The notes below the pieces were generated by a model. That model was not told the DNA's origin. It searched no databases and saw nothing but the letters and a program-made list of their open reading frames with translations. Shown here in pieces: positions 20,642-29,775 of a DNA stretch of 64,000 nucleotides. Position 1 is the stretch's first letter. Each line of letters opens with the position of its first letter. A program made the position numbers and the translations under genes. This DNA comes from Flavobacterium restrictum (lineage in GTDB: Bacteria; Bacteroidota; Bacteroidia; Flavobacteriales; Flavobacteriaceae), in assembly GCF_007097245.1 (NCBI RefSeq), contig NZ_VJZT01000001.1:310001-374000 (forward strand). The letters run 5' to 3'.

Positions 20642-23542
20642 ATGAATATCGCCACTTGCCCCACTTTTTCTCCTGATGAAGCGTTAATAATTTTAAATGA
20701 TAACTGGGGGATTTCAGGTTCTCTAAAACCATTGGACAGTTACCTCGACCAAAATTTCCTAGTAAAAACTAACAATGGCGAAAAATATGTGCTTAAAATC
20801 GCCAATATCGAAACGCCTGAACCGTGGCTCGACTTGCAGAACAAAGCAGTGGAACATTTATATGCCGATGCCATTCCCAAAATAATTCTTTCTAAAGAGG
20901 GACACCAAATGCTTTTCATCGAGTCGCATTGGTGGCGTGTTTTGAATTTTCTGGAAGGAACCATGTTGTCGACCGTTCCGTATCGTTCCACGAAATTAGT
21001 ACAAAACATTGGTGCGTTTGTTGGAGAAATTTCCAAGCAATTGGCTTCTTTTACGCATCCAGCGGCTGAACGAAATTTACAATGGGATTTGCAACAATCC
21101 GCAACTTTGCTAGAAAACTGGGTCACTTTTGTTGCAGACGAAAAGACAAAAAACAGTATTTTGACCATTATGGAAAACTGGAAAACCCAGATTCCTAAAA
21201 TAGCCCAAGTCCGCAAAAGCATCATCCATGCCGATTTAACACGCTACAATCTTTTGCTTGACGATAAAGGCGAAAAAATTCAAGGCATTATAGATTTTGG
21301 CGATGTGTGCTGGTCGTGGACTATTGGTGAGTTAGCGGTTTTGTTACTCGAATCGGCTATGACCGGAAGCCCAACTCCTTTTGCCGATGCGTACCAAATG
21401 ATTCAGTCGTATCACCGTATTTTTCCAATTACAAAAACCGAAATTGAGCTCCTCTATCCTTTGATACAGCTTCGATCTGCGACTATTGTTAGCGCTTCGG
21501 CTAGGCAATTATCCATCGAGCCTGATAACGACTATGTGCGCAAACAAGCCATCGCCGACCAAGAAATACTGCAACAATTATCAGTGGAAAAAAGTGATTT
21601 TGCCACTGCCCTATTTCTGGATGCCTGTGCTTTTTCTTTCGAAAAAAATGAAAAAATGCAGTTTTCGTTGCAAAACCAAAAAATACAATCGGTATTTAAA
21701 GACCCAATAAATTTTAAAAATATTGCTATTACTCCTGCTTCGGATATTTATAATGAAGGGGCTTGGACTAATTTTCAAGCCTGTCAAGAGAATATAATTG
21801 CGGAACTAGAAAACGGTTTTGGTTGTACTTCTTATCTTTCGGCAACTTTACACCCTTTTGTTTCAAATTCGAAAGAAAACGAAACTATTGCGTTAGGAAG
21901 TTTTGCTTTTGCACCAGTTGCAACGCCTATTTACGCACCAATTGATTGTGATTTTGTTAAAAAAGAAAGCGATAAATATGTTTTCAAAACCAATGATTTT
22001 TACTTGTATTTATCAGGAATTGATGCTGATTTACAAATGGAATCACCGTTAGAAATAGGCGATTTTATAGGTGTTATTGCTCCCGAAAAATTGAATACCG
22101 CTTTTCCGTCGCTTGTGTACATTCAAATTGATTGTTCTGGAAATGCTCCTGCTTTTTGTGTTCCTAGCGAAAGTAAAGGGTGGCAATTGCTGTGTTCAGA
22201 TCCTGCCCTTTTTTTGGAATTTAAATCCAATGAAAAAACACCAACCCAAACCGATTCACTCGAAAATCGCAGAGCCAAAATCATCCAGCAAGCGCAAGAA
22301 TATTATTATCAAAAACCCATGAATTTGGTTCGTGGTTGGCAACAATACTTAATCGCTGATGATGGTCGGGTGTATTTAGATGCCATAAATAACGTGGCAC
22401 TTATAGGACATTCGCATCCAAAAATTGTGGAAGCAGCGGTGCAACAATTAAAAAAACTCAACACCAACGCTCGCTTTTTATACGAAGACAACATTGATTA
22501 TGCCGAGCGATTGCTTGCTTATTTCCCAGAATCGTTGCAAGTTATTTTTTACACCTGTACCGGAAGTGAGGCCAATGATTTGGCTTTGCGCCTAGCAAGA
22601 GCGTACACTAATGAGAATGATGTTCTCGTTATTGATGGCGAATACCATGGCAATACGACTGCTGTCGATGAAATTAGCACCTGTTTGATGGACAACCCCA
22701 CGGCTTCAAAAAGTGTTCGCCCGTTTACGCATCCGTTAATGCAACCCAATACTTTTAGAGGAAAATACAATAGCGAAACTCCAGATGTAGCCACATTATA
22801 CGCCCAAGATGCCGACGAAAAAATTGCTTTTATCCAATCGCAAGGACGCGGAGTTGCCGCTTTTATATCCGAATCTTTATTGGGTTCTGGCGGTGGTGTC
22901 GAAATGCCAAAAGGCTATTTGCAAAAAGTCTACGAATCCGTTCACAAAGCGGGTGGCGTTTGCATTGCCGATGAAGTGCAAATTGGTTTTGGACGAATGG
23001 GAAGTCATTTTTGGGGATTTCAAAAAGAAGGCGTGCTGCCAGATATTGTAACTTTAGGAAAACCCATGGGGAATGGTCATCCCGTTTCGGCGGTGATTAC
23101 CACGCATGCCATCGCCGAGGCGTACCGAAAAAAATACACCTATTTTAATACTTTTGCAGGAAGCCCCGTTTCATCGCAAATTGCATCCACGGTTTTGACC
23201 GTAATTGAATCTGAAAAACTACAAGAAAATGCAGCTGCTGTTGGAGCCTTTTTAAAACAAGAATTGGAAAAACTTATCTATGAATTCGAGTCGGTTGGAG
23301 CGGTTTATGGTCATGCGTTGTATTTGGGAGTTGATCTTGTAAAAGACAAAAAATCAAGAACACCTGACAGTCAAAAAGCTTTATGGGTTTCGGAAACGAT
23401 GAAACAAAACGGAATTATTATTTATCCAACAGGTGATTATTACAATATTCTAAAAATAAAACCACCAATGTGTTTTACCAAAGAAAATGCGCGTTTCTTG
23501 GTCGAAACATTGCGTACTATTTTATCAAAAATGGAAGATTAA
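20642..23542 (+). CDS. APH-family kinase / M23-like / class III aminotransferase fusion protein
   Basis: A 966-residue three-part protein. Residues about 1-320 are an aminoglycoside-phosphotransferase (hydroxylysine or homoserine kinase-like) fold with catalytic HADLTRYN (H196, D198) and the DFGD metal site at 218-221. Residues about 350-530 resemble an M23-type beta domain without evident zinc ligands. Residues about 545-966 are a PLP-dependent class III aminotransferase with CTGSEANDLALR, the cofactor-binding ADEVQIGFGR and catalytic K807 (TLGKPMGNGHP). The last domain is closest in style to ethanolamine-phosphate phospho-lyase and its relatives. A kinase plus phospho-lyase would phosphorylate and then eliminate an amino alcohol; the substrate is inference. 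The gene ends at a shared hairpin with the convergent dsbD-like gene. Confidence 0.87.
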   Translation: MNIATCPTFSPDEALIILNDNWGISGSLKPLDSYLDQNFLVKTNNGEKYVLKIANIETPEPWLDLQNKAVEHLYADAIPKIILSKEGHQMLFIESHWWRVLNFLEGTMLSTVPYRSTKLVQNIGAFVGEISKQLASFTHPAAERNLQWDLQQSATLLENWVTFVADEKTKNSILTIMENWKTQIPKIAQVRKSIIHADLTRYNLLLDDKGEKIQGIIDFGDVCWSWTIGELAVLLLESAMTGSPTPFADAYQMIQSYHRIFPITKTEIELLYPLIQLRSATIVSASARQLSIEPDNDYVRKQAIADQEILQQLSVEKSDFATALFLDACAFSFEKNEKMQFSLQNQKIQSVFKDPINFKNIAITPASDIYNEGAWTNFQACQENIIAELENGFGCTSYLSATLHPFVSNSKENETIALGSFAFAPVATPIYAPIDCDFVKKESDKYVFKTNDFYLYLSGIDADLQMESPLEIGDFIGVIAPEKLNTAFPSLVYIQIDCSGNAPAFCVPSESKGWQLLCSDPALFLEFKSNEKTPTQTDSLENRRAKIIQQAQEYYYQKPMNLVRGWQQYLIADDGRVYLDAINNVALIGHSHPKIVEAAVQQLKKLNTNARFLYEDNIDYAERLLAYFPESLQVIFYTCTGSEANDLALRLARAYTNENDVLVIDGEYHGNTTAVDEISTCLMDNPTASKSVRPFTHPLMQPNTFRGKYNSETPDVATLYAQDADEKIAFIQSQGRGVAAFISESLLGSGGGVEMPKGYLQKVYESVHKAGGVCIADEVQIGFGRMGSHFWGFQKEGVLPDIVTLGKPMGNGHPVSAVITTHAIAEAYRKKYTYFNTFAGSPVSSQIASTVLTVIESEKLQENAAAVGAFLKQELEKLIYEFESVGAVYGHALYLGVDLVKDKKSRTPDSQKALWVSETMKQNGIIIYPTGDYYNILKIKPPMCFTKENARFLVETLRTILSKMED

Positions 23543-23569
23543 AAAATCCCATTCGGAATGGGATTTTTT
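23541..23569. terminator. Bidirectional terminator between two convergent genes
   Basis: AAAAAATCCCATTC pairs with GAATGGGATTTTTT almost without a loop, with A and T tracts on either side. It therefore works for the fusion gene on the plus strand and for the dsbD-like gene on the minus strand. Confidence 0.85.
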
Positions 23570-23571
23570 AA

Positions 23572-25587
23572 CTATTTCTTGAATTTCGAAATTCCTTCTT
23601 TCAACCAAGATTCATATTCAGCTGCCGAAACGAAGCTAATGGTAGGTTGCGATACATTGAGACTATTGCCTTCTAAATCCGTTAAAACATACAAAGGTTG
23701 CGTATTGGTTTTGTATTTAGAAATCATAAAATCCGTCCATTTATCGCCAACGGTCACGATTTCTGATCCCGTAGTTTTAGATATAAATTGTTGCTTTTTT
23801 GGTAAATCGATATCCTCATCGACATACAAAGATAGCACTACAACATCGTTTTTCAGCATCGATAAAATAGTAGTATCAGACCAAACGGTATTTTCCATTT
23901 TTCTACAATTCACGCAGGCATGACCCGTAAAATCTAGCATTATGGGTTTGTTAACACTTTTAGCATACGCCAAACCTATTTCATAATCATTAAAAACTAC
24001 AATTCCGTGAGGACCACTTTTAGCTCCAGCTGGTAATACTGTAGCACTCGAATTATTGGAATTTCCAACTCCAAACGGACTTTCGCTATACTCCATTGGC
24101 GGCGGAAAAGCGCTAATTAATTTTAAAGGTGCACCCCAAAGTCCCGGAATCATATACACCGTAAACGACAAAACTACCAATCCCAACACCAATCGTCCAA
24201 CGGAAATATGCGGCAACTGACTATCGTGTGGCAGCGTAATTTTTCCAAATAAATAAAACGCCAACGCTCCAAAAATTGCAATCCAAATTGCCAAGAAAAC
24301 TTCTCTTTCCAGTAAATGCAACTGCAAAACCAAATCGGCATTGGATAAAAATTTGAATGCCAAAGCCAATTCTAGAAAGCCTAAAACTACTTTTACTGTA
24401 TTCAACCAACCACCCGATTTAGGCAACGAATTCAACCAACTAGGAAACAAAGCAAAAAGCATGAAAGGCAATGCCAAAGCCAACGAAAATCCAAACATGC
24501 CTACTACAGGAGCAATGCCACCTTTAGATGCTGCTTCGACTAAAAGCGTTCCCACGATTGGTCCCGTGCACGAAAAAGAAACAATTGCCAAGGCCAATGC
24601 CATGAACAAAATCCCAATAATTCCGCCACGATCCGCTTGACTATCAACTTTATTGGCCCATGAATTAGGCAACATAATCTCGAACGCTCCAAGAAATGAC
24701 GTTGCAAAAAACACTAATAAACCAAAGAAAATAATATTAAACCAAACATTAGTTGACAAAGCATTCAAAGCATCGGCACCAAAAATCCAAGTGACCAAAA
24801 GCCCCAAACCAACATAAATTACGATTATCGATACGCCATAAATGATTGCATTCCTAATTCCTGTTGCTCTCGTTTTGCTTTGTTTGGTAAAAAAACTTAC
24901 CGTCATAGGAATCATTGGAAACACACATGGCGTCAACAATGCGGCAAATCCGGATAAAAAAGCAATAAAAAATATCGACCATAAACCCCTTTGAGAATCG
25001 GATTTAGGTGTAGTTGTTTTTATATCTAAAGGTTTCGTTTCTGGTAATTTTTCAACAACTTCAGGAGTTTGAATTGTGGCTTTTTTAGAGGAATCTACTG
25101 GGATAATTGCTGTTTCAAGTGTAGCCGTTGGAGCAACAATTGTGGGAATTACAAAGGTGAATTTTTTCTCTAAATTGATACAAACTTCTTTGCAAACTTG
25201 GTAATTTAAGTTGGCTTCGATGGTTTTGATATTTGGATTCAGCAGCGAAATCTCTTGTGAAATTTGGGCTTTGTGCTCAAAAAAAGTTTCGTTTACCCCA
25301 AAAACGTCGTTGAATGCGGTTTTGGTTTTGCTTTCTTTGGCTTTGCCTATCAAATTAAAATTCCCTTTTTGATTCTTAAATAAAACCTCCAAAGCTAATG
25401 GCCCACCATCGGGAGTGAATTGCGAATACAGATGCCAATCGGTTTCGAGAACACCATTAAACGTAAGAATATAATTGGTTGCCGATTTTTTTTCGATTTG
25501 GGTTGTCCATTTTACGGGATCTAGAATTTGGGCGTTTCCTCTGACAAAAGCCAAAATGATAAGGAGAGTAACAATTATTTTTTTCAT
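23572..25587 (-). CDS. Thiol:disulfide interchange protein DsbD-like
   Basis: Carries reducing power from cytoplasmic thioredoxin across the inner membrane to periplasmic thiol proteins. The 671 residues comprise a signal peptide (1-19) and an N-terminal DsbD-alpha domain with the cysteine pair CKEVC (near 155). Eight or nine membrane segments follow, with TPCVFPMIP and SFSCTGPIVG holding the transmembrane cysteine pair. A C-terminal thioredoxin domain has active site CVNC (FTGHACVNCRKME). All six redox cysteines expected for the family are visible. It lies 11 bases after tilS in a three-gene operon. Confidence 0.9.
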   Translation of the reverse strand: MKKIIVTLLIILAFVRGNAQILDPVKWTTQIEKKSATNYILTFNGVLETDWHLYSQFTPDGGPLALEVLFKNQKGNFNLIGKAKESKTKTAFNDVFGVNETFFEHKAQISQEISLLNPNIKTIEANLNYQVCKEVCINLEKKFTFVIPTIVAPTATLETAIIPVDSSKKATIQTPEVVEKLPETKPLDIKTTTPKSDSQRGLWSIFFIAFLSGFAALLTPCVFPMIPMTVSFFTKQSKTRATGIRNAIIYGVSIIVIYVGLGLLVTWIFGADALNALSTNVWFNIIFFGLLVFFATSFLGAFEIMLPNSWANKVDSQADRGGIIGILFMALALAIVSFSCTGPIVGTLLVEAASKGGIAPVVGMFGFSLALALPFMLFALFPSWLNSLPKSGGWLNTVKVVLGFLELALAFKFLSNADLVLQLHLLEREVFLAIWIAIFGALAFYLFGKITLPHDSQLPHISVGRLVLGLVVLSFTVYMIPGLWGAPLKLISAFPPPMEYSESPFGVGNSNNSSATVLPAGAKSGPHGIVVFNDYEIGLAYAKSVNKPIMLDFTGHACVNCRKMENTVWSDTTILSMLKNDVVVLSLYVDEDIDLPKKQQFISKTTGSEIVTVGDKWTDFMISKYKTNTQPLYVLTDLEGNSLNVSQPTISFVSAAEYESWLKEGISKFKK

Positions 25588-25598
25588 TCGTATAAAAT

Positions 25599-26915
25599 CT
25601 ATATTAATGCTATTTTGAGGATATTTTCGGTACTATTTTCAATTTTAAAACGCTCGTCTTGACGAATTCCTACAACCCAAACAATTTGGTTATTGGAACA
25701 CAAAATCCACGTATTTTCCTTTTCTATCAAGGATAATTTTTCGTCTTTATAAAGCTTACTCACTTTTTTGGTTTTTCCATTCATTCCAAAAGGTTGCAAA
25801 AAATCACCCGTTTTCCATTTTCGCAAAACCAAAGGAAAAACTAATTTTTCTTCATCGACAAAGATAGTTTCATTTGTTGCAACTGAAATGTCATCCACTT
25901 TACAAAACGAAAGATTTAGCGGAATTTTAACTACTGTAGCACTTTTTTCGATCAAAAATTCCTCATTTGTAGGTTCGAAATCAATCGGATTCAGAATCAA
26001 AAATTTTCGGTCTTTCAATAACCGATATTTGGCAGCAAAAACTTGTTTTCCTGATTGGCTTTCTACCAAATCATAAATATCTTGCCATGCGGTAAATCCA
26101 AATTCATGCAACCATTGGTACAAGTACGATTTATAATTAGGCAATTTTAGCAATTGTTTTAAATCGAAATAAATGTCATTTTCATGCGCTTTGGCAACTT
26201 GTTGGTACACCATAATCGCCGCATCTTCAACCATTTCTTGTGCTTCTTGCAAATAGTTTTGCGTTTTTTGAAACGAGGCTATAAAGTTGGGATTCAATTC
26301 CTTCAAGGTTGGAATTAAATGATGTCTGATTTTATTTCGCAAATATTTATCGGAGGCATTGCTGCTATCTTCTCGCCATTCGATTTTATTTTCTTTGGCA
26401 TACAATTCCATTTCTTGACGTGAAAATGGTAAAAGCGGCCGAATCACTTGCTCGTTTTGCATGGGGATTCCCGTTAATCCTTCCAGACCAGTGCCACGTG
26501 TCAAATTAATAAAAAACGTTTCGAGCGTGTCATCTGCATGGTGTGCTGTGAGCAAATAATCAAAATTTAAAGTTTCTAATTGCTCATAAAACCAGCTATA
26601 CCGCAATTCTCTGGCGGCAACTTGCGTTGACAGTTTATAGTCTTTGGCGAAAGCTGTCGTGTCAAATTGCGTTATAAAAATGGGAATATCGTGCTGATTC
26701 GCATAGTTTTGAATAAAATTTTGGTCACCAAAACTTTCTAGTCCCCGCAACTGGAAATTGCAATGCAAAACCGCAATTTCATACGGTAACTGTTGCAATA
26801 AATGCAACAAAACCATGCTGTCTAATCCGCCACTTACGGCTAGAAACAGTTTTTTGTGTTCCAAAAAAGGAAGGTTTTGAGCGATGTGATTTTTTAATTT
26901 TTCTAGCATGGTCAA
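25599..26915 (-). CDS. tilS: tRNA(Ile)-lysidine synthase
   Basis: Modifies C34 of the CAU anticodon of tRNA-Ile to lysidine so that it reads AUA; essential in most bacteria. The 438 residues hold the PP-loop ATP-binding motif SGGLDS at 28-33 near the N-terminus and the tRNA contact TAHHADDTLETFFINLTRGTGLEGL (quoted in part). The substrate-binding C-terminal domain has LRKWKTGDFLQPFGMNGKTKKVSKL. ATG 26915 is used; a second in-frame ATG at 26909 is equally possible. It starts 6 bases after the DUF4143 ATPase gene and is followed closely by the dsbD-like gene. Confidence 0.96.
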   Translation of the reverse strand: MTMLEKLKNHIAQNLPFLEHKKLFLAVSGGLDSMVLLHLLQQLPYEIAVLHCNFQLRGLESFGDQNFIQNYANQHDIPIFITQFDTTAFAKDYKLSTQVAARELRYSWFYEQLETLNFDYLLTAHHADDTLETFFINLTRGTGLEGLTGIPMQNEQVIRPLLPFSRQEMELYAKENKIEWREDSSNASDKYLRNKIRHHLIPTLKELNPNFIASFQKTQNYLQEAQEMVEDAAIMVYQQVAKAHENDIYFDLKQLLKLPNYKSYLYQWLHEFGFTAWQDIYDLVESQSGKQVFAAKYRLLKDRKFLILNPIDFEPTNEEFLIEKSATVVKIPLNLSFCKVDDISVATNETIFVDEEKLVFPLVLRKWKTGDFLQPFGMNGKTKKVSKLYKDEKLSLIEKENTWILCSNNQIVWVVGIRQDERFKIENSTENILKIALI

Positions 26916-26921
26916 AGTTAA

Positions 26922-28082
26922 TTATTTTAAATTTAAATCATACCAAGAAAGCACATCGGCTGCGGTTCGTTTTTCGTTTTCTAGACCAGCATAAATCAAA
27001 GTTTTGGATTTTACATTTTCTTTGGCCAAAGCCTCAAAATAAGTAATTCCTTTAAACAAATCGTGCATTATGGTCTTGGTCGATTTGATTTCGATGACAT
27101 TGTACTTGAAATCATCTTGCCTAATCAAGTCCACTTCATGCCCTGATGCGTCCCGCCAAAACCAAAATTCATCAAAGTTATTTTGGTGGTAATTTTGTTT
27201 TGCATATTCAGCCACAATCATATTCTCGAATAAATTGCCTTTAAAAGCATTTTGAATAATTTGGTTTTCATCTTTAATTTTCAATAAATGACAAAGTAAT
27301 CCCGTATCGTAAAAATATAATTTTGGCGTTTTGATAATCCGCTTGTTAAAATTATTGTGTAGGGGTTGTAACAAAAACACAATATAACTACTCTCTAATG
27401 CTGATAACCAAGACTTTGCAGTGGGCTGCGAAATACCACAGTCTGTGGCAAGATTGTTTAAGTTCAATAACTGTCCTGCACGAGCGGCACACAAACCCAA
27501 AAACATCCTAAACGAACGCAGGTTTTGTATATTGACTAAATCTGTAATATCCCGCTCAACATAGGTTTGAATATAACTATTGTAAAAATTTTTAGACGGA
27601 ATATTCCTGTCGTAAATAGCGGGATAAAATCCTTTAAGCATTGCTTTTACATACTCTTTTTCTAATAAATTTTCGGATTTTAGCTCGTTGAAATCTAGTG
27701 GAAATAGTTTCAAAATAGCAACACGACCTGCTAAACTTTGGGTAATACTTTTCATCAAATGAAAATTTTGAGAGCCAGAAAGGATGTATTGCCCCATTAT
27801 TTTGTCTTCATCGACTTTGGTTTGCAAATACGAAAACAATTCAGGAGCTCGTTGTGCTTCATCAAAAATGCAAAATTTATCGTATTTCTCGAAAAAGCCT
27901 TTTGGGTCGTTTGCCAAAAAATTACGAGCATCAATGTTCTCTAAACTTAAGTATTGGTATTCTGGAAAATGTTTCTTTAACATCGTTGTTTTTCCAGATT
28001 GTCTTGGTCCAGAAATAGCGAGAATAGGATACATTTTCCTGTTCTCATTAATTGCATTTACTATTTCTCTATTTATAGCCAT
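26922..28082 (-). CDS. DUF4143-type AAA ATPase
   Basis: An ATP-binding protein of 386 residues. An AAA_14 domain carries Walker A GPRQSGKT (25-32), Walker B with DEAQ (74-77) and sensor LSGSQNFHLM. A winged-helix DNA-binding-like segment follows (about 195-240, CGISQPTAKSWLSALE). The C-terminal DUF4143 domain carries a nuclease-like pattern (HEVDLI ... VIEIKST). Such proteins are scattered among bacteria and archaea in variable copy number; their biological role is unknown and some authors suspect mobility or defence. It is first in an apparent operon with tilS and the dsbD-like gene, under a promoter that abuts the 22-bp repeat array. Confidence 0.85.
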   Translation of the reverse strand: MAINREIVNAINENRKMYPILAISGPRQSGKTTMLKKHFPEYQYLSLENIDARNFLANDPKGFFEKYDKFCIFDEAQRAPELFSYLQTKVDEDKIMGQYILSGSQNFHLMKSITQSLAGRVAILKLFPLDFNELKSENLLEKEYVKAMLKGFYPAIYDRNIPSKNFYNSYIQTYVERDITDLVNIQNLRSFRMFLGLCAARAGQLLNLNNLATDCGISQPTAKSWLSALESSYIVFLLQPLHNNFNKRIIKTPKLYFYDTGLLCHLLKIKDENQIIQNAFKGNLFENMIVAEYAKQNYHQNNFDEFWFWRDASGHEVDLIRQDDFKYNVIEIKSTKTIMHDLFKGITYFEALAKENVKSKTLIYAGLENEKRTAADVLSWYDLNLK

Positions 28083-28101
28083 AAGTATTTGATTATAAAT
28101 A

Positions 28102-28109
28102 CAAATGTA
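28102..28109 (-). promoter_or_regulatory. Promoter -7 box of the ATPase-tilS-dsbD unit
   Basis: On the minus strand TACATTTG matches TAnnTTTG exactly, 20 bases from the ATPase start codon. The expected -33 position, 19 bases upstream, falls on CTG inside the conserved part of the first 22-bp repeat (28119-28140). Confidence 0.6.
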
Positions 28110-28118
28110 CTATATTAT

Positions 28119-28272
28119 TTTGAATTAACAGATAATAAATTTTGAATTAAAAAAGTTAAAACTTTGAATTAACATACAATAAATTTTGAATTAGCAGAAG
28201 TATTATTTTGAATTAACAGACAAAAAATTTTGAATTAACAGAAGTATTATTTTGAATTAACAGAGCATTTAA
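28119..28272. repeat. Array of seven 22-bp direct repeats
   Basis: TTTGAATTA recurs at 28119, 28141, 28163, 28185, 28207, 28229 and 28251, exactly 22 bases apart each time. In five units the conserved half is close to TTTGAATTAACAGA; the remaining 8 bases vary but fall into two recurring types (ending ATAAAT or AGTATTAT). The array fills the space between the pabB stop and the ATPase promoter, and its first unit overlaps the predicted -33 element. The 22-base period is about two helical turns, as for iterated protein-binding sites. Confidence 0.9.
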
Positions 28273-28273
28273 T

Positions 28274-29569
28274 TCAACTCAAAACTGCTAACATTGCTTT
28301 TGCTTTAAGCAAACATTCTGCATATTCAGCTTCGGGATTTGATAAGGCTGTAATGGCGCTTCCCACTGAAAAAGAAACATATTCATTTTCTTGATTGTAT
28401 AAAATACTGCGAATCACTACATTAAAATCGAAATCGCCATTTGGCGTAAAATACCCCACCGCACCACTGTACAAACCGCGCTTGGTTTCCTCCTGCTCCT
28501 CGATGATTTTCATCACCGATAATTTGGGTGCTCCTGTCATACTTCCCATGGGAAATGTAGTTTTTATAGCCGCTACAACAGGATATTGCGAATCGATTTT
28601 TGAGGTAATTGTAGAAATCATTTGGTGCACTTGCAGAAACGAATATATGGCACACAACTCGACAACTTTTACCGAGCCTTTTTGAGCGGTTCGGGACAAG
28701 TCATTGCGAACCAGATCTGTAATCATAATATTTTCGGCACGCTCTTTGGGGTCAGCAAGCAATCTTTTTTTGGAATTTTCGTCTTCATCGGGATTCAAAA
28801 ACCGTTTTGCCGTTCCTTTTATGGGTTGCGAAATAAGGTGTTCGCCGTCTTTTTTTAAATAACGTTCAGGCGAAGCAGAAAGTAAAAAATGATTGTTATT
28901 TTTAAAAAAAACAGCAAAAGGAGGTTTTGAAATTTCGTTGAGTTTTTCAAATTTTTTTAATGGATTTAGCATCGCTTTTTCGGCAAAAAATTCCATACAA
29001 AAATTGGCTTCGTAAATATCGCCATGCAGAATGTGCTCTTGTATTTTGGCAATTTTAAGAAGGTAATTTTCTTTAGAAATACGTTGGTGTATGTGTATCG
29101 GTTTTTCGTCCAAAGCGGCATCCAAATCTACTGTTCTACTTCCTGTAATTTCGTCAAAATCAATCCCTATTTCATCATCACACATCGAGAGATACTGTAT
29201 TTCGAGTTGATTTCCTTTCAATAAAAATAATTTTTTGGGTTGAAAAAAAAACAAATCCGGAAAATGCAATCCGTCATAATTATGGGATTCTAAACGCTCG
29301 ACATCGTTCTTTAAATCATACGATAAATACCCAAAAAGCCAATCTTTGGTCGCTTCTTGGTACTGTTTTAAATCCTCAAAAGCATGGTGGTAATCGGTTT
29401 TTAAAGCCGTAAACGCATCTACGGCCAACAAGCAATCGTAGTTAGAATACGTTTCGGGATAGGCGTTGCTGTCTAAAAAAGCAACTTCACGAAACTGTTG
29501 TGACCAGCGTAGCAATTGCTTTTTGAAAACGATGGGATTGGGAATAGGTTTGATTATAGAAACTCTCAA
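28274..29569 (-). CDS. pabB: Aminodeoxychorismate synthase component I (chorismate-binding)
   Basis: Makes 4-amino-4-deoxychorismate from chorismate for folate synthesis. The 431 residues contain the chorismate-binding fold with HIHQRISKENYLLKI, GDIYEANFCMEF, the substrate contacts PIKGTAKR and TDLVRNDLSR, and the family hallmark TFPMGSMTGAPK. Length fits PabB-type enzymes of Bacteroidota. No pabA amidotransferase or pabC is adjacent, so anthranilate synthase component I cannot be fully excluded, but no trp genes are nearby either. A good promoter lies just upstream (29592-29623). Confidence 0.88.
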   Translation of the reverse strand: MRVSIIKPIPNPIVFKKQLLRWSQQFREVAFLDSNAYPETYSNYDCLLAVDAFTALKTDYHHAFEDLKQYQEATKDWLFGYLSYDLKNDVERLESHNYDGLHFPDLFFFQPKKLFLLKGNQLEIQYLSMCDDEIGIDFDEITGSRTVDLDAALDEKPIHIHQRISKENYLLKIAKIQEHILHGDIYEANFCMEFFAEKAMLNPLKKFEKLNEISKPPFAVFFKNNNHFLLSASPERYLKKDGEHLISQPIKGTAKRFLNPDEDENSKKRLLADPKERAENIMITDLVRNDLSRTAQKGSVKVVELCAIYSFLQVHQMISTITSKIDSQYPVVAAIKTTFPMGSMTGAPKLSVMKIIEEQEETKRGLYSGAVGYFTPNGDFDFNVVIRSILYNQENEYVSFSVGSAITALSNPEAEYAECLLKAKAMLAVLS

Positions 29570-29591
29570 AAACTGATTTTTTATTAGAATT

Positions 29592-29623
29592 CAAAATTAC
29601 AACAAAAAAAAGCCAACCCACAA
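29592..29623 (-). promoter_or_regulatory. Promoter of pabB
   Basis: On the minus strand TTG (29621-29623), 21 spacer bases and TAATTTTG (29592-29599), a full match to the -7 consensus, 22 bases from the pabB start codon. Confidence 0.6.
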
Positions 29624-29775
29624 CCCGATTGCAAAAAATACTGGCACGATTTTTATTACAACCCAAACAACGAATTCCTACTAAACTGATTGGACTATTG
29701 ACGAAAAACTACTTATCCTATTTTGTTCTCTTTTTATTAAGTAACCCATTTATTCAGCCTTATACCATCATTTTT

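Noticed and set aside
28119..28272. CRISPR array
   Set aside because: The period is only 22 bases, the variable part is 8 bases and recurs in two types, and no cas genes are near.
29629..29775. Extended N-terminus of the DUF4349 lipoprotein
   Set aside because: The added residues would bury the lipoprotein signal that starts at ATG 29776.
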